A stretch of 18,274 nt of DNA from positions 1 through 18,274 of the forward strand of contig JBBRMF010000087.1 of assembly GCA_038230975.1 (NCBI GenBank). The letters are read 5' to 3'. Made by a program: the position numbers and the translations under genes. The notes beneath the pieces were generated by a model, which saw only the letters and a list, made by a program, of their open reading frames with translations, did not search any database and was not told the origin of the DNA. Positions 6,803 through 14,028 of this stretch are shown here, one piece after another (the stretch's first letter is position 1; each line of letters begins with the position of its first letter). This stretch comes from JANXVV01 sp038230975. Lineage in GTDB: Bacteria; Planctomycetota; Phycisphaerae; Tepidisphaerales; Tepidisphaeraceae.

Positions 6803-7744
6803 TCAATCGTATGCTTCCGGCGATTCACCCTTCGGCCGGGTTTTCCAACGGCGATGCACCCACCAGTATTGCCCGGGATCTTCACGAATAAACGCCTCGA
6901 TCGCACTGGAATATCGCTGTGTGATATACCGCAACGGATCGGCCTGCGATTTCCAGTCTTCCGGATAAATCACATCCTGCACGCCCATCTTGAACTTGAA
7001 TTCATCGTTGATCCGTCGTGCATATCCGACGGCGATCGGCACTTCATACTGCATCGCCACAAGCCCGATCGATTTGTAAGTTGCGGCTTTCCGCCCGAAA
7101 AAGTCGACGAAGATTCCCTTGCTCCCCGCATTCTGGTCGGCCACGAATGCCACGGTTCCTTTGCGGTTCAGCACATCCACCACTTCATCGGTCGCCCCTT
7201 TTTTCACGATGATCTTCTGCCCCATTTTTTCCCGGACGCCAAAAAGCCAGTCACTGATGTATTTGTTATCCAGTGGCCGCGCAATGCTGCTGGTCGGGAA
7301 ACCGATCAGTGCCAGAACATAACCCAGGATTTCAAAGTTGCCGTAGTGGGCCGTGAGCACAATCAATCCCCGATCGCGCGAGAGCAGCAACCCCAGCGTC
7401 TCCCGCAGATTATCCATGTCGACGTATTTCGTCCATGTATCGATGTGAACCAATCGCGTGGTGAACAGCACCTCCACCCCCAGCATCGGAATCTCCTGCA
7501 TCGAACGGCGCGCCAGTTCACGACGCTCGGACTCGCCCATCAACGGGAAACTTCGCCGCAGATTGGCAAGCGCCCGTTCGCGATGCTTCCGATCGAATCG
7601 AAAGAGTAAATTGCCGATGGCCTTCGCGGTTTTTAGATTGCTGTTGACCGGCGTGATGTGCATGATCATCGACACGAAGCGAAGTGCAAAATACACCAGC
7701 CTGTCAACCAGATCGTTACGTTCCTTCTTCTGCTTCTTGCCCAT
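6803..7744 (-). CDS. LpxL/HtrB-like lipid A (lysophospholipid) acyltransferase
   Basis: The 313-residue enzyme belongs to the LpxL/LpxM/HtrB family, which adds secondary acyl chains to lipid A at the inner membrane. A hydrophobic segment lies near 15-32. The catalytic H(X)4E motif is H133 to E138 (HYGNFE). The family blocks ADQNAGSKGIFVDFFG (202-217) and QYWWVHRRWKTRP (292-304) are present, and the length is usual. It follows the sugar transferase gene on the same strand after 114 bases of hairpin-rich DNA, so it may be co-transcribed or have its own start. No clear Shine-Dalgarno is visible before ATG 7744. Acylation of another glycolipid is possible. The family call is firm, the substrate is not. 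Confidence 0.92.
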   Translation of the reverse strand: MGKKQKKERNDLVDRLVYFALRFVSMIMHITPVNSNLKTAKAIGNLLFRFDRKHRERALANLRRSFPLMGESERRELARRSMQEIPMLGVEVLFTTRLVHIDTWTKYVDMDNLRETLGLLLSRDRGLIVLTAHYGNFEILGYVLALIGFPTSSIARPLDNKYISDWLFGVREKMGQKIIVKKGATDEVVDVLNRKGTVAFVADQNAGSKGIFVDFFGRKAATYKSIGLVAMQYEVPIAVGYARRINDEFKFKMGVQDVIYPEDWKSQADPLRYITQRYSSAIEAFIREDPGQYWWVHRRWKTRPKGESPEAYD

Positions 7745-7768
7745 GGCCAGCGGGATTGTAGGGATCGG

Positions 7769-7870
7769 CGATGGGAAGAAAAGCCATCGTTGAATCCGTC
7801 TTCTCCCCCGGCTAAATAAATCGATAAGCGCTACAACCCGGGGAAAGTCTTCTCCGCGCTAAACGCGCGG
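7769..7870 (-). promoter_or_regulatory. Hairpin-rich spacer at the end of the exosortase operon
   Basis: On the - strand, a hairpin CCGCGC-GTTTA-GCGCGG (7854-7870) holds the sugar transferase stop codon in its loop. Beyond it an inverted repeat, CCCCGGG/CCCGGGGG (about 7804-7843), a 9-base direct repeat GGAGAAGAC (7798-7806 and 7847-7855) and a CGATGG/CCATCG hairpin (7769-7789) follow. This may terminate or attenuate transcription into the acyltransferase gene. No U-tract is present. Confidence 0.45.
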
Positions 7871-9397
7871 CTCTTTCTGATGTTCATCCGCCCCGCGCAG
7901 GACCGAAACGATCGTCTTCCAAATGATCAGCAGATCCAGCGACCATCGCGCATTTTCGACATATTCAATGTCGTAGCGAATCCACTCCTGGAAATCCGTT
8001 CCGGGGGCGCGCGTTCGTTTGATTTGCCAAAGGCCGGTGATGCCCGGGCGGACGCTCAGGCGAGCTTCGCGCCAAGCCGGGCAGAATTGGTTTTCGGTGA
8101 ATGGACTTGGCCGTGGGCCGACGACCGACATATGGCCGAGCAGCACATTAAAAAACTGCGGAAACTCATCGAGGCGAAATTTGCGGATGATTCGTCCGAC
8201 GCGCGTCAGACGCGGGTCATTTTCCATGAAAAACTGCGGGCCATCAGCCTGATTTCGCTTTTTGATCAGATGCTTCAGCGTTTCCGCATCGCGGCGCATG
8301 GAGCGGAATTTCAGGCAGGGAAATTCGCGGCCGCCCAATGTTTCGCGCTTGTGGGCAAAAAAGACCGGCCAACCATCCTCGATCACGATGGCCAGGATAA
8401 CGAACGGATAGAATGGAAGCGTCAGACAAATTGCGAAGATCGAAAAGACGATGTCGAAGCAGCGTTTGAAGAAGTTGTGGATTTTGCGCGCCTCGGCCAA
8501 CGAGTCGATCATCGCCGGTTCCGGCAATCGACGCGCACCTGGAAGATCCACTGGCCCGGCGTTGCGCCAGGGTGAACTTTTCCATCGTACCGGGTCCACC
8601 GCCGGGCGAGTTCGCGGGTTGTCCCACAGCACGGCCGGGCCGATGACCATCATCCCGGTTTCCGCATGTCGACCGGTGCCGATCCACACGGAGCCTATCA
8701 ACTGCGAGGTTGGATCGATCGTCGCATCGCGATCCTTCCACACCCCGGGTGAAACCAGAATCGCACGGTCGATCGTGGCATCCGGGCGAACCCAGTACTT
8801 GGTCAAATCACGCACGAAGGAAGCGACTTCAATATCGATGAACCCATCGTACAACATCCCATGCGCCTCAAGCGTCGCTCGATGGCCTTTGGGTAGGTCA
8901 CGGCGTAGCTGCTGCCAACCCTCGCGGGAGACGGTGGCGGCTTGCCAGATGCGGGCGACTTGAATGTGGCGCGTCAACGCAGCACGGGCCAGTCGACGGC
9001 GAGGGCGATCATACAGCCGTTCAAAACGCACGAAGCGATTGTCGGCGTCCGTGACCACATGCTCGCGGGGGATTTGCTCGCGATTGTCGTGAATGCGCAG
9101 ATACATCAATTCCGAGCCGGCCATCGAAAGCACTTCTTCCGCGTCGGCAGGATCGAAAATTGCCAGGGCGCGCGGCTCCATCAGCAGAAAGAAAGGGGCC
9201 CGCTGGGCAAGGTCAATCGGTTCCCCCGGTCGCACGACTTGTACGCCGCGCGACGCCCAGAAGCGGTCGTGTAGCTGTAGAGGATCCAACCCCCAGAGGG
9301 TGGGGCCGGTCTGTGAATCGCTGGTTTGCCGTTCACCCGTCGCATGGACCGCGATATGACCGGATCCATCGGGCGGAAGGGCGTTCGGCAAAATCAT
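7859..9397 (-). CDS. Polyprenyl-phosphate sugar-1-phosphate transferase with degenerate nucleotidyltransferase-like N-terminus
   Basis: The C-terminal 200 residues are a bacterial sugar transferase that moves a sugar-1-phosphate from a nucleotide sugar to undecaprenyl phosphate, the first step of polysaccharide repeat-unit synthesis. Seen are a re-entrant membrane helix (312-340), KFRSM (363-367), the catalytic Asp-Glu pair D410-E411 in FRLDEFPQ, and RPGITGLWQI (450-459). The 512-residue length is unusual: instead of the membrane or CoA-binding-like N-terminus of many relatives, residues 35-205 look like a worn nucleotidyltransferase fold (LMEPRALAIFDPADAEEVL, then DNRFVRFERLYDR). A short left-handed beta-helix, GSVWIGTGRHAETGMMVIG, follows at about 205-260. 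It starts inside the preceding gene by an ATGA overlap and has GGAGAG six bases upstream. The C-terminal assignment is firm; the N-terminal one is inferred. Confidence 0.92.
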   Translation of the reverse strand: MILPNALPPDGSGHIAVHATGERQTSDSQTGPTLWGLDPLQLHDRFWASRGVQVVRPGEPIDLAQRAPFFLLMEPRALAIFDPADAEEVLSMAGSELMYLRIHDNREQIPREHVVTDADNRFVRFERLYDRPRRRLARAALTRHIQVARIWQAATVSREGWQQLRRDLPKGHRATLEAHGMLYDGFIDIEVASFVRDLTKYWVRPDATIDRAILVSPGVWKDRDATIDPTSQLIGSVWIGTGRHAETGMMVIGPAVLWDNPRTRPAVDPVRWKSSPWRNAGPVDLPGARRLPEPAMIDSLAEARKIHNFFKRCFDIVFSIFAICLTLPFYPFVILAIVIEDGWPVFFAHKRETLGGREFPCLKFRSMRRDAETLKHLIKKRNQADGPQFFMENDPRLTRVGRIIRKFRLDEFPQFFNVLLGHMSVVGPRPSPFTENQFCPAWREARLSVRPGITGLWQIKRTRAPGTDFQEWIRYDIEYVENARWSLDLLIIWKTIVSVLRGADEHQKEPRV

Positions 9398-11790
9398 CGC
9401 GGCTCTCCGTGATGACCGTTGTTCGAAAGGGATTCATGTTCGCCATCATCGGTCAACTCACCCTCTGCTTGCTGTGAAATCACATCCACATGGATACCCC
9501 CGTTGGATTGATTGGATGGCACGGGTGGCAATGCACGATCTTTGGGCATGGCATTGCCCGGCATGAAGGAAGCGACGGAACGCGCCAACGGACCAAATCG
9601 GGATTCCTCGGCACCTTCGCTGATGAGCATCCGTTGCGGCGCGGGGTGCATGCTGATGGAACGAATGGAAGAACTTCCCACCGACCGTTGGAAGTCGCGC
9701 TTTTCGGCACGATTAAAGACCAACCCGGCGATGTTCGCGCCGACCTGCCGTAGCTGGCGGACGGAACGCTCGACGAGCGGTTGATGCTGCCCGCGGGCGA
9801 TCGTGAGTATCACCGAATCTGCCGCCGCACCAACCACTGCTGCTTCAAGGCTGCCGAGAATCGGACCCGTGTCGATAATGACGATATCAAAGATCCGCCG
9901 CGCTTCAGCAAGAAGTTTTCGGATTGAAGTCGGTGAGAGGCTGCCCGCGTGAGCCGAGTCCGCGCCACCGATCGGAAGGATAAACAGATTCGGCGTCGTC
10001 GTCTTTTTCACGCGCTGATTCAACGTCCCGGCTCCGAGTGCTTCGAGCAATCCCGGTGAATTACGCGCCTTAAGCCGAGTGGTTAAACCTTGACCGACCA
10101 TGTCGCAGTCGACGACCAGCGTACGCGAACCGCTGGCCGCGAAACTCAGGCCTAGCGCCATCGTCAGACTTGTTTTTCCATCGCCGGCACTGGCGCTGGT
10201 GATCATGTAAACTTTGCGTTCCTGCGCCCCGTTCACCTGCAACATGATTCGCAGTTGGTGAATGCAGTGGGCGGCGACGGCTGCCTGCTCCGGGTCGCTC
10301 AGGCGATCGGGCAGTGTCGGTAAAATACCGAGCAGCGGTGGCATTCCCGCAGCACCATCGGCTTCATCGCTATAGCGATAGCGCTTGTCCATGAAACCAA
10401 GCAACATAAAGAACGCGACCGGAACGGCCCCACCGGCCAACGCGCCGGCCACTGCCATGGATTTACGACGATCTTTAAATGGCACGATCGGGCAATCGCC
10501 GTAGTTGATGACTTTCAATCGGCCATCGCCTTTACCTTCATCAAGCACTGCGGCTTTTTCGTTTTCGAAGCTGCGCCGCTCGACCATCGTTTCCTTCACC
10601 TTTTCCTGATGGGCATTGAGGGTGAGCAATTTCTTCCCGACCGTCTTCATTTCGTCCATCGCCTTGTTGTACATCTCGGTCAGGGAAGTCACTTCCGCTT
10701 CGAGCGATTCCCGACTGACCGCCAGGCGCGTGCCGGCATTGCCGCGCGTATCCGAGCCGGCTTCGGCCATCTTCTTGTTCATCTCACGATACTGTTTTGC
10801 ATATTCCTCAGCGGCGGTGTGCGCGGCCTCGCGGGCTCGCTTAGCCTCTACGACCTTAGGGTTGCGGTCACCCAAAATACTTTCCAGACGGCGAACGTTC
10901 GCATCTTCAATATCGAAGGCTTCATTCTTTCGGGCCATCATGCCGTCCAGCATTCCGATCTGCGCGAGCGTAAAATTGTCAATCGTTTTGATGGGATCGC
11001 CCTTGCCTTTGCGCAGCGCCAACTGCAAACGCGTATCGCTGAGCTGCTTATCGAGTGCATTCACGGCATCCAGCTTGTTCTGGTAGATCGCGTGGAAATC
11101 TTCCGTGCCATATTCGGCGGCGATCTCGGCGATCGCGCGCTTTTCTGCATTGATCAGTGTTTTCAATTCGTCAACGTGAGAATTCAGGACCTTCAGCTTA
11201 GAGGTTTGAACATATTCATCTTTCGCAAGATAGAGTTTTTGATACGCGTTGATGATCGACGTGACTGCCGCCTGCGCCACGCCAGGATCGATATCGGTAA
11301 ACGCAATGTGGATCGCCTGCGTTTGACGGGGATGTTCAACGGTCAGGCTCTCAGCGAATCGCTTCGTCGTCAGCGCATCATCCCCGCGACCGGTCTTGAT
11401 CCACAGTGGATCCTGCATCGCCAGGCTAACCGTATTGCGGCTCATGATGACAAGAGTCTGCGTCAGCAGAAACTCCTCGTACATCGGAATGCCCGCCGAT
11501 GCGCTCGATCGATCGCGCATGAACGGGGAATCCAATTGATATTGAATCATGAGCGTGCCGTCACCGCGAAAAAGCGGCTTTTGGCTCTTCCAACCGAAGT
11601 AGCCGCCGATCAGCCCAAAGACCAATCCAAGCGGAACGGCGATCCAGTATCGCCCACGCAAGGCGCGATGAATCGTGACGAGTAATCCTCTGGGTTTCGT
11701 CGGCTCCTGACCATACGACTGCGACATCCCCTGATCGGATGGCTCGCCGAAAGTGTCAAATGGTGTCATGGACTGCATCTCAGTGCTCAT
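9394..11790 (-). CDS. Wzc-like polysaccharide chain-length/ATPase protein
   Basis: The 798-residue inner membrane protein joins a Wzz chain-length domain to a cytoplasmic P-loop ATPase of the BY-kinase family, as in Wzc. Membrane segments lie at 49-67 and 445-465, with a long helical, coiled-coil-rich periplasmic part (about 170-420) between them. The ATPase part has Walker A at 532-541 (SASAGDGKTS), Walker A' at 558-563 (LVVDCD) and Walker B ending at D640 (DIVIIDTGP). Two oddities: the usual Arg soon after the A' aspartates is replaced (DCDMVGQ), and there is no tyrosine after Y528, so the autophosphorylated tyrosine tail is absent. It probably controls export or length, but kinase activity is doubtful. 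A strong GGGAGGG precedes ATG 11790. It overlaps both neighbours by four bases. Confidence 0.92.
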   Translation of the reverse strand: MSTEMQSMTPFDTFGEPSDQGMSQSYGQEPTKPRGLLVTIHRALRGRYWIAVPLGLVFGLIGGYFGWKSQKPLFRGDGTLMIQYQLDSPFMRDRSSASAGIPMYEEFLLTQTLVIMSRNTVSLAMQDPLWIKTGRGDDALTTKRFAESLTVEHPRQTQAIHIAFTDIDPGVAQAAVTSIINAYQKLYLAKDEYVQTSKLKVLNSHVDELKTLINAEKRAIAEIAAEYGTEDFHAIYQNKLDAVNALDKQLSDTRLQLALRKGKGDPIKTIDNFTLAQIGMLDGMMARKNEAFDIEDANVRRLESILGDRNPKVVEAKRAREAAHTAAEEYAKQYREMNKKMAEAGSDTRGNAGTRLAVSRESLEAEVTSLTEMYNKAMDEMKTVGKKLLTLNAHQEKVKETMVERRSFENEKAAVLDEGKGDGRLKVINYGDCPIVPFKDRRKSMAVAGALAGGAVPVAFFMLLGFMDKRYRYSDEADGAAGMPPLLGILPTLPDRLSDPEQAAVAAHCIHQLRIMLQVNGAQERKVYMITSASAGDGKTSLTMALGLSFAASGSRTLVVDCDMVGQGLTTRLKARNSPGLLEALGAGTLNQRVKKTTTPNLFILPIGGADSAHAGSLSPTSIRKLLAEARRIFDIVIIDTGPILGSLEAAVVGAAADSVILTIARGQHQPLVERSVRQLRQVGANIAGLVFNRAEKRDFQRSVGSSSIRSISMHPAPQRMLISEGAEESRFGPLARSVASFMPGNAMPKDRALPPVPSNQSNGGIHVDVISQQAEGELTDDGEHESLSNNGHHGEPR

Positions 11791-12482
11791 TTCTGCCCTC
11801 CCGTGGTTCCACTTCGCAACGAGCCCAGGAGATCCTGATTGGATCCCATCATCTGTGCGAAAATCTGATTCCGTTCGACCTCACCCACTGAGGCATCAAA
11901 TAGAAGCTGAATCTGCGCCACACCGTACACCAACTCTCGATAATCCTTGGCGGCGGCAACGACGCTATCCATGTCACGTACTATCTTACCATTCGGCAGC
12001 ACAAAAAAGTTGCGAATAATCAATATTTGGCTATTTGGGCGAGTGACAACATATTCCACCCCGGTGATCGAGAGTGATCCCGCCTGCCAGGTTTGGGTGA
12101 TGCCATGGTCAATTGAGCATCCGCTGCTGGGATAGCAGATCGGTGGATAATGCCCTTGCATGTCCCGCGTATCCCGACACTGAACCAGCAATATTTCAAC
12201 ACGTCGACCCGTCGACGGATTCATGTAAAGGCGATGGAGATACGCGTTGGGCTTCAGCATCCCGGCGGCATCATCGGGCAGCAGGATGTCTTTACCGGTT
12301 TGAAACCAGGTTTGGTTGGACGTGCCAAATACCTTGGGTACCTTCGCAATCGCGACGGCGGCACGGGAGTGGTAGCCGTCGGATTCGTGCGGGTCGATGC
12401 GCAGCTTGTCCGCAGTGGTCATTCCCGCCAGAAGCAGGAGTGTTACCAGGGGGGCACCGAATTGAATCCAACTGCGAGCCAT
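11787..12482 (-). CDS. epsI: Exosortase-associated EpsI family protein (DUF3485)
   Basis: The 231-residue protein has an N-terminal hydrophobic segment (residues 6-22, signal or anchor) and an exported domain. The family hallmark, a Cys in a His-Pro-Cys-Pro-Gly-like block, is seen as HYPPICYPSSG (H111, C116). EpsI proteins occur next to or fused with exosortases in exopolysaccharide loci, and their biochemical role is unsettled. Here it sits 53 bases after the exosortase stop and overlaps the Wzc-like gene by ATGA, so the order is standard. The frame is open to 12638, into the exosortase gene. ATG 12482 is chosen because it starts directly before the hydrophobic segment, although its Shine-Dalgarno is poor. 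Confidence 0.88.
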   Translation of the reverse strand: MARSWIQFGAPLVTLLLLAGMTTADKLRIDPHESDGYHSRAAVAIAKVPKVFGTSNQTWFQTGKDILLPDDAAGMLKPNAYLHRLYMNPSTGRRVEILLVQCRDTRDMQGHYPPICYPSSGCSIDHGITQTWQAGSLSITGVEYVVTRPNSQILIIRNFFVLPNGKIVRDMDSVVAAAKDYRELVYGVAQIQLLFDASVGEVERNQIFAQMMGSNQDLLGSLRSGTTGGQK

Positions 12483-12535
12483 AGTTCGTTCATATCCATG
12501 GCGCAGGGCGATACCCTGAGCCACACGTTCACTGA

Positions 12536-13459
12536 CTAAACTTCTGTGGCCGGTTTCACCATGACCGGTAATTTCAAAGCCTGCATCAACTTGACCAGGC
12601 CCATTAACACCAGAAACGCGATCGAGACCATGGGCCAACCACTATAGTCATGGAATTTATCGGCTACATTCTTCGACGCATAACCGAAGAGCACAACAGT
12701 CGGTAACAATCGAATAACATTGCAAGTGATCGCGCACAAAGGACTCGTCAACAACAGGAGCCATCGAGCGCCAGCCCGAAGTGGAAGCGTAAAGCAAAAG
12801 ACGTAGACAATGAGAAAAAGCGGAAAAATCATCCGTAGTCCGTTGCACGCCTCTGCGACGGTGACTGGATAACCGTTGATCAAAATCTGATTGCCCGAGC
12901 GCGCCACGGGCGCACCGGCGAGGTTCAGTAACCAAGTAGTCACCGAGGCGGTGGCTCGTTCCAACGGGATCGAAATCTGCTGCCGAATCATGCCCGGAAC
13001 GGGAACGATAAATACCAGGACCAATATTGCCGGCCATACCACGAGTAGCATTCGCGATCCCAGAATGGTCGCAAGGCATCCGATGGCAACCAGTAATGCC
13101 CCGAAATGCCACGGGGATTGCCGGGCCCCATAAAACCCCCAGTGACTAACAGCCCAACCAATCGCTACTAACACGGGACCCCAGAAGCTGGTTGACGGTC
13201 GAACGGCGGCTAATTCTTTACGCCGAATCCAAGCCAGCCATCCGGCGAGCAATGGTACGAGCCAGATATGGCTCGACTCTTCATCCCGCAACGCAATGTG
13301 CAAAATGTCTTCCCATGCCCCGCGCGTGGCTATGAGGCCTGTCAAAACAAACAGCACGGTAACCCCCCAACGCGTGGGTGTGCCACCGCTCACGACCGCG
13401 GCATCGGCCGGAGCCTGTGTTGCAGACTGCGAGATTGGAACTTCAATCGCCAAGGTCAC
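12536..13459 (-). CDS. Exosortase (multi-pass transpeptidase-like)
   Basis: The 307-residue membrane protein has about eight hydrophobic segments. It carries the exosortase/archaeosortase catalytic triad: C205 in VAEACNGLRM, R250 in NVIRLLPTV and H270 in KFHDYSGW. The family recognises a C-terminal sorting signal (PEP-CTERM type) on exported proteins and removes or replaces it, in cells that also make exopolysaccharide. The subfamily cannot be fixed by eye. The start is GTG 13459; no ATG in frame lies upstream, and a nearby ATG stops after two codons. It is the first gene of the operon with EpsI, the Wzc-like protein and the sugar transferase. No protein with a clear PEP-CTERM tail is encoded in the window. 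Confidence 0.93.
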   Translation of the reverse strand: MTLAIEVPISQSATQAPADAAVVSGGTPTRWGVTVLFVLTGLIATRGAWEDILHIALRDEESSHIWLVPLLAGWLAWIRRKELAAVRPSTSFWGPVLVAIGWAVSHWGFYGARQSPWHFGALLVAIGCLATILGSRMLLVVWPAILVLVFIVPVPGMIRQQISIPLERATASVTTWLLNLAGAPVARSGNQILINGYPVTVAEACNGLRMIFPLFLIVYVFCFTLPLRAGARWLLLLTSPLCAITCNVIRLLPTVVLFGYASKNVADKFHDYSGWPMVSIAFLVLMGLVKLMQALKLPVMVKPATEV

Positions 13460-13525
13460 GACATTTTACCCGAAAACCGGAATCTGGCTTGGTAAGCATA
13501 GGCATCCTGCTGCACTCACATCTGG

Positions 13526-13541
13526 TGCAATCCAGTGACCC
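13526..13541 (-). promoter_or_regulatory. Weak sigma-54-like element before the exosortase operon
   Basis: On the - strand GGGTCACTGGATTGCA has GG and GC exactly 12 bases apart and a full TTGCA, the core of a -24/-12 promoter, though the CACG part does not match. It lies about 67 bases before the GTG start. Some exosortase systems in other bacteria depend on sigma-54. A TATACT at 13571-13576 (- strand) is an alternative sigma-70 -10 box, without a good -35. Confidence 0.25.
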
Positions 13542-13717
13542 GATGCCGATCCCGCTACTTCTGTATCGGCAGTATACCCTATGCCATGTGGGACACGGAG
13601 TGGGTTTTTATTGATACTGTGGTTCACGAGTCTGATATGAGCTAATGAACCAGGCGAATCGGCGTGCGGCGATCAATCTTGCCTGTGCTAGAGCGTTTTT
13701 CATGATGATGAATCGTG

Positions 13718-13834
13718 CAAGATGGCCGGGTGCCACAGGTCGGTGTACTCGCAGACCTGTGTTCTTGCGGCGATCAGGCGGCACAGGTCTCGGAGTACCG
13801 CGACCTGTGGCACCCGGCGCGGGGCACCATCTTG
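13718..13834. repeat. REPIN-like nested palindrome
   Basis: Arms 13726-13761 and 13782-13817 are near-perfect reverse complements, and each arm alone forms a hairpin (CACAGGTC / GACCTGTG around a GTACTC-containing loop). The whole is bounded by CAAGATGG (13718-13725) and CCATCTTG (13827-13834). Two REP-like palindromes in inverse orientation make the REPIN layout. It lies in the 569-base non-coding gap between the fusion protein gene and the exosortase operon. Confidence 0.75.
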
Positions 13835-13870
13835 AAAAGTGTGCTAATAGCAGGGAGATGCTAAAAATTC

Positions 13871-13933
13871 GTGGCATGGGCGTCTTGCGCGTGCTTTTCC
13901 CTGAAGAAAACGCGGGCGAGACGCTCATGCCAC
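13871..13933. repeat. Inverted repeat with GTGGCATG arms
   Basis: The sequence from 13871 (GTGGCATGGGCGTCTTGCGC) is complementary, with three or so mismatches, to 13911-13933 (ending CTCATGCCAC). A 19-base A-rich loop separates the arms. It is a different sequence family from the REPIN just upstream. It may help end transcription of the fusion gene (stop at 14029 on the - strand), whose 3' end is about 100 bases away. Confidence 0.6.
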
Positions 13934-14028
13934 CCAAAAGATTCTCCCGCTCTAACAAGGAACGGTACAGCATCTTAAAAACCGCTATAAAGCCATGCAG
14001 GCACCGGTGTTTCGGCACTCCCGGGAAT

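Noticed and set aside
10609..11685. 358-codon open frame on the + strand opposite the Wzc-like gene
   Set aside because: It lies wholly inside a well-supported gene and its translation shows no recognisable motif.
13718..13933. CRISPR array
   Set aside because: The repeats are inverted, only two units each, and of different families; no evenly spaced direct repeats exist.
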